Below, one piece after another: positions 31,873 through 35,481 of a stretch of 35,481 nucleotides of DNA; position 1 is the stretch's first letter; each line of letters begins with the position of its first letter. Source of the stretch: Bacillus sp. AFS001701 (GTDB lineage Bacteria > Bacillota > Bacilli > Bacillales > Bacillaceae_G); assembly GCF_002559405.1 (NCBI RefSeq), contig NZ_NTZO01000003.1, positions 1-35,481 on the forward strand. Reading direction: 5' to 3'. Both the position numbers and the translations under genes were made by a program. The notes beneath the pieces were generated by a model. It ran no database searches and was not told where the DNA came from. It saw only the letters and a program-made list of their open reading frames with translations.

Positions 31873-34800
31873 CTATTGGAGAAACCAGTCTTCCTGAAGT
31901 TTTTGTCCCTTTTCATAAGTAACAAAAGGCTGAACTTGCCATGGACGGGATGGTACTCCTAATACTCTGGCTTGGTGAGACCAGAGAGTATCTTTCACTG
32001 CTGAAACCCACTCTGTTCGATCAGAAGGCAACTGCAGTGGTACAGAATTCATTAAATTAAAAGTGTCATTTTGATACGGACGTAAATCATAACGGACATC
32101 TTCACCAACTGCTTCACCATCTGATTTGTAACTCGTGTCGATCTTAACGAGTTCATTGTTAGATGGTTTATATTTTAAATTCTCTGGAATCTGGCCTTGG
32201 TGAACATCCACCAAATCATATACATACGGTGTATATGGTACACCTTCAACAAGCAGGTGCAGGTTACCGGAACGTGCTGCTGCAATCAATTTATCGCCTA
32301 CAACCTTACTGATTCCAGTAACGGTAAGTGGGATGTTCGTGCCTCTTGGATTTCCTTTTTCATTTCCCATCAACGGAATGAATTCCTCTTCATTATAGTT
32401 TACGAGAATCATCAGTTTTGCACCCGCGGCAAGTGCCGTAGTGGCCTGTGCACGTGTTCCATCGAGTGTCTCTCTAAACGTACCTTGGATACGATCGACG
32501 ACAACTACTTTGCCATTTGCGTCCAGACCCTCATAGTCAGCTGGTGTTCCTTTTCCTACATAAACCGTGTCTAAGTTATATTTACCATCAAGAGGTGTAG
32601 TTCCATACTCCAGTAAATCATCCAACACTGTTTCTTTAAACTGGATATCAAGTTGAGGTTTTATTAAATGCCAGCGAGTCAGAAATTCGAAGTCTCCTGT
32701 CTTAACTTTCTCTGTTGGTTGTGCATATATTTTATCGGTGTCTGCAGAAGTAAACCACACAAAGGTCAAATCATTGTTACCAAGGGTACGGTGGTATTGC
32801 AAGCGACTAAATTGTGTTTCTGTCTTCTTCGGCACTTCAGCTGAAATTTCTTTTGTATTTCGTGCATCAAGTTCCACGGTTTGAGGACCAGAACCGTCTA
32901 CCTTGATTTCAGGATTACCGACTAATGCTACACTACCATGATCGGTGCCAAAGTCCAATTCTAGAACACCCGCGGCTGCATACGTACCAGGTGCTACACG
33001 AATTGTTTTTGTTCCGATTACATCAATCCATGTAGGTTTCATGTTTTCGCCAATGAGTCCGACTCTCATATATTCTTGCTCTCCATTAAAGCCCTTAGCG
33101 TTAAACGTTAGCGGATACTTCTCATCTTCTTTCTCTATGCCCATTGAAGTATGAGCCACTTGCTTGCCTTCAGAATCAGTTGCTGTTAGGTACCCCTCAT
33201 AACGACCCCAGTTACCAAGCTTCGGATCTACTGTAACTGTTATTGTCTTTGTACCATTAGCTGGGACCGTGATCTTGCTCTCAGAAATGGTTAACATACC
33301 ATTTGGTACAGCATCACCTTTTGTATTCTTAAGTTCTGCTTGAAGATCTAGAGTGACAGCGGAGTCACTGTCGTTTGTATACGTGACTGTTTTTTGTATA
33401 GGCTGCGCATGATTGTATGGCCACTGAAGGAAGCCAAACGACAGAGAACCCGTTGCACGAACAGTGCTGTTTAGAGCTGCAGGTACATCCAATCGGCCCG
33501 TACCGATATAATAAGGCGAGTAATCTAATCTTTTAGAGGTATTCATCAACGCTTCTTTTAGCTGAGTGCCATTCCACTCAGGATGCTTCTGCAGAAGGAT
33601 CGCAGCAGCACCCGCCACATGTGGGGTTGCCATGGATGTACCACTCTTACTTATGTAAGATCCGCTTCCTTTTGTTAGTCCAGATCGAGCAGCAACAATC
33701 CCAGTACCTGGTGCAGATAGGTCAGGTTTCAATCCCCCATCTCCAAGACGAGGTCCTCTTGATGAGTAAGGAGCAATTTTGTCTGCCTTATCTACAGCAC
33801 CGATCGTTAAAGCAGCATCTGCAGCTCCTGGTGAACCGATGGCTCCTTCTCTACCATCGTTACCAGCAGCAATAACAAATAGTGCACCTGTTTCTTCACT
33901 TAGGTTATTTACGGCTTGAGACAGCGGGTCTTTTCCGTCACTTTTCCCGCCTCCCAAACTCATGCTTACAATCTTGGCGTTGTGTGCAGCCCATTCCATA
34001 CCGTCAAGAACCCATGAATCGAAACCGCGTCCTCCATTGTCTAACACTTTACCTACAAGCAAACGTGCTTCAGGAGCAACTCCTTTGTTCTTGCCATCAG
34101 AAGCAGCACCTGTCCCTAATACCGTTGAAGCAACGTGTGTACCATGCCCGTGAAAATCTTCAACAGTTTCTCCAGGTACAAAGCTTTTTGCCTCTTCTAT
34201 TTGATTTACAAGATCGGGATGATTAGGATCGATGCCTGAATCAAGTACCGCTACCTTAACCCCTTTACCTGTAAAACCAGATTCCCAAGCCGTTGGGGCA
34301 CCGATCTGAGGTACGCTTTGTTCTAATGTGGCTTCCACACGACCATCAAGCCAAATCTTTTCAATGCCATGGTCAAAGTTAGGTTTGACTTTCTGGGAAG
34401 CCTCAGGTGTAATATCCTTCCAGAACGTCTCCGCTTCTTTTTTAGATGTTGCAAGAGCGGCACCATTAATACTTTCTAACACACGAACCTTTTTTGCTCC
34501 TTTTGGGGCCTTCTTTGTTTGGACGGAGCTTGCTGTGGACTCTGTGTATTCCTTCTTTGTTTGGACGGAGCTCGCTTTGGACTCTGTGTATTCTACGATA
34601 ACTGGCAGGGAAGAGAGACTTCTATCATCATAGCCGTCCGCTATTAATTTCGTTACATTAAACAAATCCTCGTCCAGTTTGTCAGCAGCCAGATAAGGTA
34701 TAGCTGAACTTGGTACAACATACGTATCTTCTCCAAATGTATACATTTGTACTGCATCGTTCGGATCGACAGGTTCCACGTCTATGACACTTTTACCGTT

Positions 34801-35010
34801 TTCAATCTTTTTAACCTTAACGACGTCACCCGTAATTAAGGTAATCGTTTGTTCGTCGGAACCGCTCAAAGCGTTAACAACGGCAGCACTATTAAGTGTT
34901 TTGTCTAATGACGATTTATCATAGGCTTTTACGTTATAAGACGAAGAAGCAAAAACAACCGTAGATAAAGAGGCAGCTAAAAACGTATTCAATTTCATTT
35001 TTTTCATCAT
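31873..35010 (-). CDS. S8 family (subtilisin-like) secreted serine peptidase, C-terminally truncated
   Basis: 1045 codons. A signal peptide is at residues 1-29 (cleavage near NVKA). A propeptide spans ~45-235. The catalytic triad is Asp257 (VAVLDSGID), His289 (HGHGTHVAS) and Ser459 (SGTSMATPHVAG), with oxyanion Asn384 (AAGND); all present, so the protease domain (~240-520) looks intact. It is followed by Fn3-like and PA-like segments (VVVVDRIQG...ATTALAAGAKLMILVNYNEEE). Two ATGs are adjacent (35010, 35007); AGGAGG (35020-35015) is four bases from the first and seven from the second, so the second may be used. The frame ends at EDWFLQ by a frameshift, and the missing ~200 residues lie downstream in other frames. 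Base composition is richer in G+C than the flanking DNA, suggesting acquisition from another lineage. Confidence 0.85.
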   Translation of the reverse strand: MMKKMKLNTFLAASLSTVVFASSSYNVKAYDKSSLDKTLNSAAVVNALSGSDEQTITLITGDVVKVKKIENGKSVIDVEPVDPNDAVQMYTFGEDTYVVPSSAIPYLAADKLDEDLFNVTKLIADGYDDRSLSSLPVIVEYTESKASSVQTKKEYTESTASSVQTKKAPKGAKKVRVLESINGAALATSKKEAETFWKDITPEASQKVKPNFDHGIEKIWLDGRVEATLEQSVPQIGAPTAWESGFTGKGVKVAVLDSGIDPNHPDLVNQIEEAKSFVPGETVEDFHGHGTHVASTVLGTGAASDGKNKGVAPEARLLVGKVLDNGGRGFDSWVLDGMEWAAHNAKIVSMSLGGGKSDGKDPLSQAVNNLSEETGALFVIAAGNDGREGAIGSPGAADAALTIGAVDKADKIAPYSSRGPRLGDGGLKPDLSAPGTGIVAARSGLTKGSGSYISKSGTSMATPHVAGAAAILLQKHPEWNGTQLKEALMNTSKRLDYSPYYIGTGRLDVPAALNSTVRATGSLSFGFLQWPYNHAQPIQKTVTYTNDSDSAVTLDLQAELKNTKGDAVPNGMLTISESKITVPANGTKTITVTVDPKLGNWGRYEGYLTATDSEGKQVAHTSMGIEKEDEKYPLTFNAKGFNGEQEYMRVGLIGENMKPTWIDVIGTKTIRVAPGTYAAAGVLELDFGTDHGSVALVGNPEIKVDGSGPQTVELDARNTKEISAEVPKKTETQFSRLQYHRTLGNNDLTFVWFTSADTDKIYAQPTEKVKTGDFEFLTRWHLIKPQLDIQFKETVLDDLLEYGTTPLDGKYNLDTVYVGKGTPADYEGLDANGKVVVVDRIQGTFRETLDGTRAQATTALAAGAKLMILVNYNEEEFIPLMGNEKGNPRGTNIPLTVTGISKVVGDKLIAAARSGNLHLLVEGVPYTPYVYDLVDVHQGQIPENLKYKPSNNELVKIDTSYKSDGEAVGEDVRYDLRPYQNDTFNLMNSVPLQLPSDRTEWVSAVKDTLWSHQARVLGVPSRPWQVQPFVTYEKGQKLQEDWFLQ
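34511..34594. repeat. 42-bp tandem duplication inside the subtilase propeptide
   Basis: 34511-34552 and 34553-34594 agree at 39 of 42 bases. They encode EYTESKASSVQTKK and EYTESTASSVQTKK (residues 140-167), a lysine/serine-rich linker between the propeptide halves. In-frame, so the protein simply gains 14 residues. Confidence 0.95.
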
Positions 35011-35351
35011 ACATCCTCCTAGTAGATATGAATAAGTTACAAATGTTGAGAAATATCTTAAAGTAGAATTGAATAGTGTAAATTAAGAGATTCCTAACAG
35101 GTTAAAAGAAACACCTTCTGGACCAATTACCGATTCTGTATCAGAGATATGTAGTTTCTAGCTGTATATGAAATGAATTGGTAACATCGAATTTAATAGA
35201 TTTGTATATCTTTTTGCTCTTTTGCTATTACTTTAGTGGAAAGTACCGAATGAATATTGAGGCTGCTGAAAAATGCCATAGAAGTTGCTTTCTTAATTAA
35301 TGAATAATTTTGATAGACTTTTCAGAATACTAGTAATCAACTGTCCCTTTC
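35011..35351. other. Gap upstream of the subtilase, no intact gene
   Basis: It holds the subtilase ribosome binding site (35015-35020) and AT-rich DNA. GAGGCTGCTGAAAAA near 35260 resembles common insertion-sequence ends, but no partner or transposase is visible. No convincing sigma-A promoter for the subtilase was found. Confidence 0.4.
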
Positions 35352-35480
35352 TTAAAATTTTGAATTTCCCATACTGATTTTGCCTCTTATTAGAATAATA
35401 GTTTCAGTATGTCTAAGATTTAGAGATTCATTGCAAGTGTTGATAAGCTGCTTTAGTTCGAGTTCTTGGCTACTGCATCT
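35352..35480 (-). pseudogene. Spo0E-like phosphatase fragment B (runs off window end)
   Basis: Open on the minus strand from 35480 to TAA at 35352-35354. It reads SQELELKQLINTCNESLNLR, then HTETIILIRGKISMGNSKF. The first part fits the helical hairpin of Spo0E-like proteins, while the usual SQxLD signature after the second helix is missing, replaced by IRGKIS. It may be a frameshifted gene or an atypical member; the 5' end is beyond the window. It pairs as an inverted copy with the fragment at 30922-31020. Confidence 0.4.
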
Positions 35481-35481
35481 T

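Noticed and set aside
33882-34226. Plus-strand ORFs of 60-125 codons across 32197-34633
   Set aside because: All lie antisense to the subtilase gene, whose signal peptide and catalytic motifs establish the coding strand.
35255-35285. Insertion-sequence terminal repeat (GAGGCTGCTGAAAAA)
   Set aside because: The wording is common at IS ends, but no matching inverted end, transposase or target duplication is visible.

Overview
The window is AT-rich, with a gene content typical of a spore-forming Bacillaceae bacterium: a peptidoglycan lactam deacetylase of the PdaA type, YfkD, YfkAB, strong AGGAGG ribosome binding sites, GTG/TTG starts, an S-box riboswitch and many hairpin-plus-T-run terminators. 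From about 7.6 to 20.4 kb the order cax(yfkE)-yfkD-yfkAB-yfjT-pdaA-yfjP-yfjO follows what I recall of the B. subtilis yfk/yfj region. Extra genes interrupt this backbone: a YczE-like membrane protein, a class I fumarase and a glycerophosphotransferase. Genus cannot be fixed from the sequence; a Bacillus/Gottfriedia-type organism is my guess.

Layout. 1-6.4 kb is a surface-polysaccharide locus: the 3' part of a teichoic-acid-type glycerophosphotransferase, a UDP-ManNAc dehydrogenase, a two-component ABC exporter (TagG/TagH-like), GalU and a VanZ-like protein. These supply activated sugars, polymerise a phosphate-containing glycopolymer and export it. 6.4-7.6 kb holds a structured GC-rich repeat and a small FMN-barrel protein. 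7.6-20.5 kb is the yfk/yfj backbone. Between pdaA and yfjP lie a 909-residue GT2-glycerophosphotransferase fusion, a long imperfect palindrome, and a Fur-box promoter driving a short C-rich transcript with its own terminator. That transcript is a good candidate for an iron-responsive sRNA.

20.7-28.8 kb is one 2689-codon gene for a cyclic beta-1,2-glucan synthase (NdvB type). Just beyond it is a diverged copy of the last 17 codons of the rlmD-type gene that precedes it, so the glucan synthase sits between two rlmD-family 3' ends. 28.8-35.5 kb is a decaying accessory region: an IS110-type transposase relic, a SAM-I riboswitch leading into a LysR regulator, two Spo0E-like fragments in opposite orientation, and a subtilase gene on the minus strand. 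The subtilase is more GC-rich than its surroundings by eye. Its catalytic part is intact but its 3' end is broken by several frameshifts and stops.

Most compelling for follow-up are the Fur-controlled sRNA candidate (17.9-18.07 kb), the glucan synthase with duplicated rlmD tail, the S-box placed in front of a regulator, and the eroded subtilase tail, which can be read for about 200 further codons in other frames.
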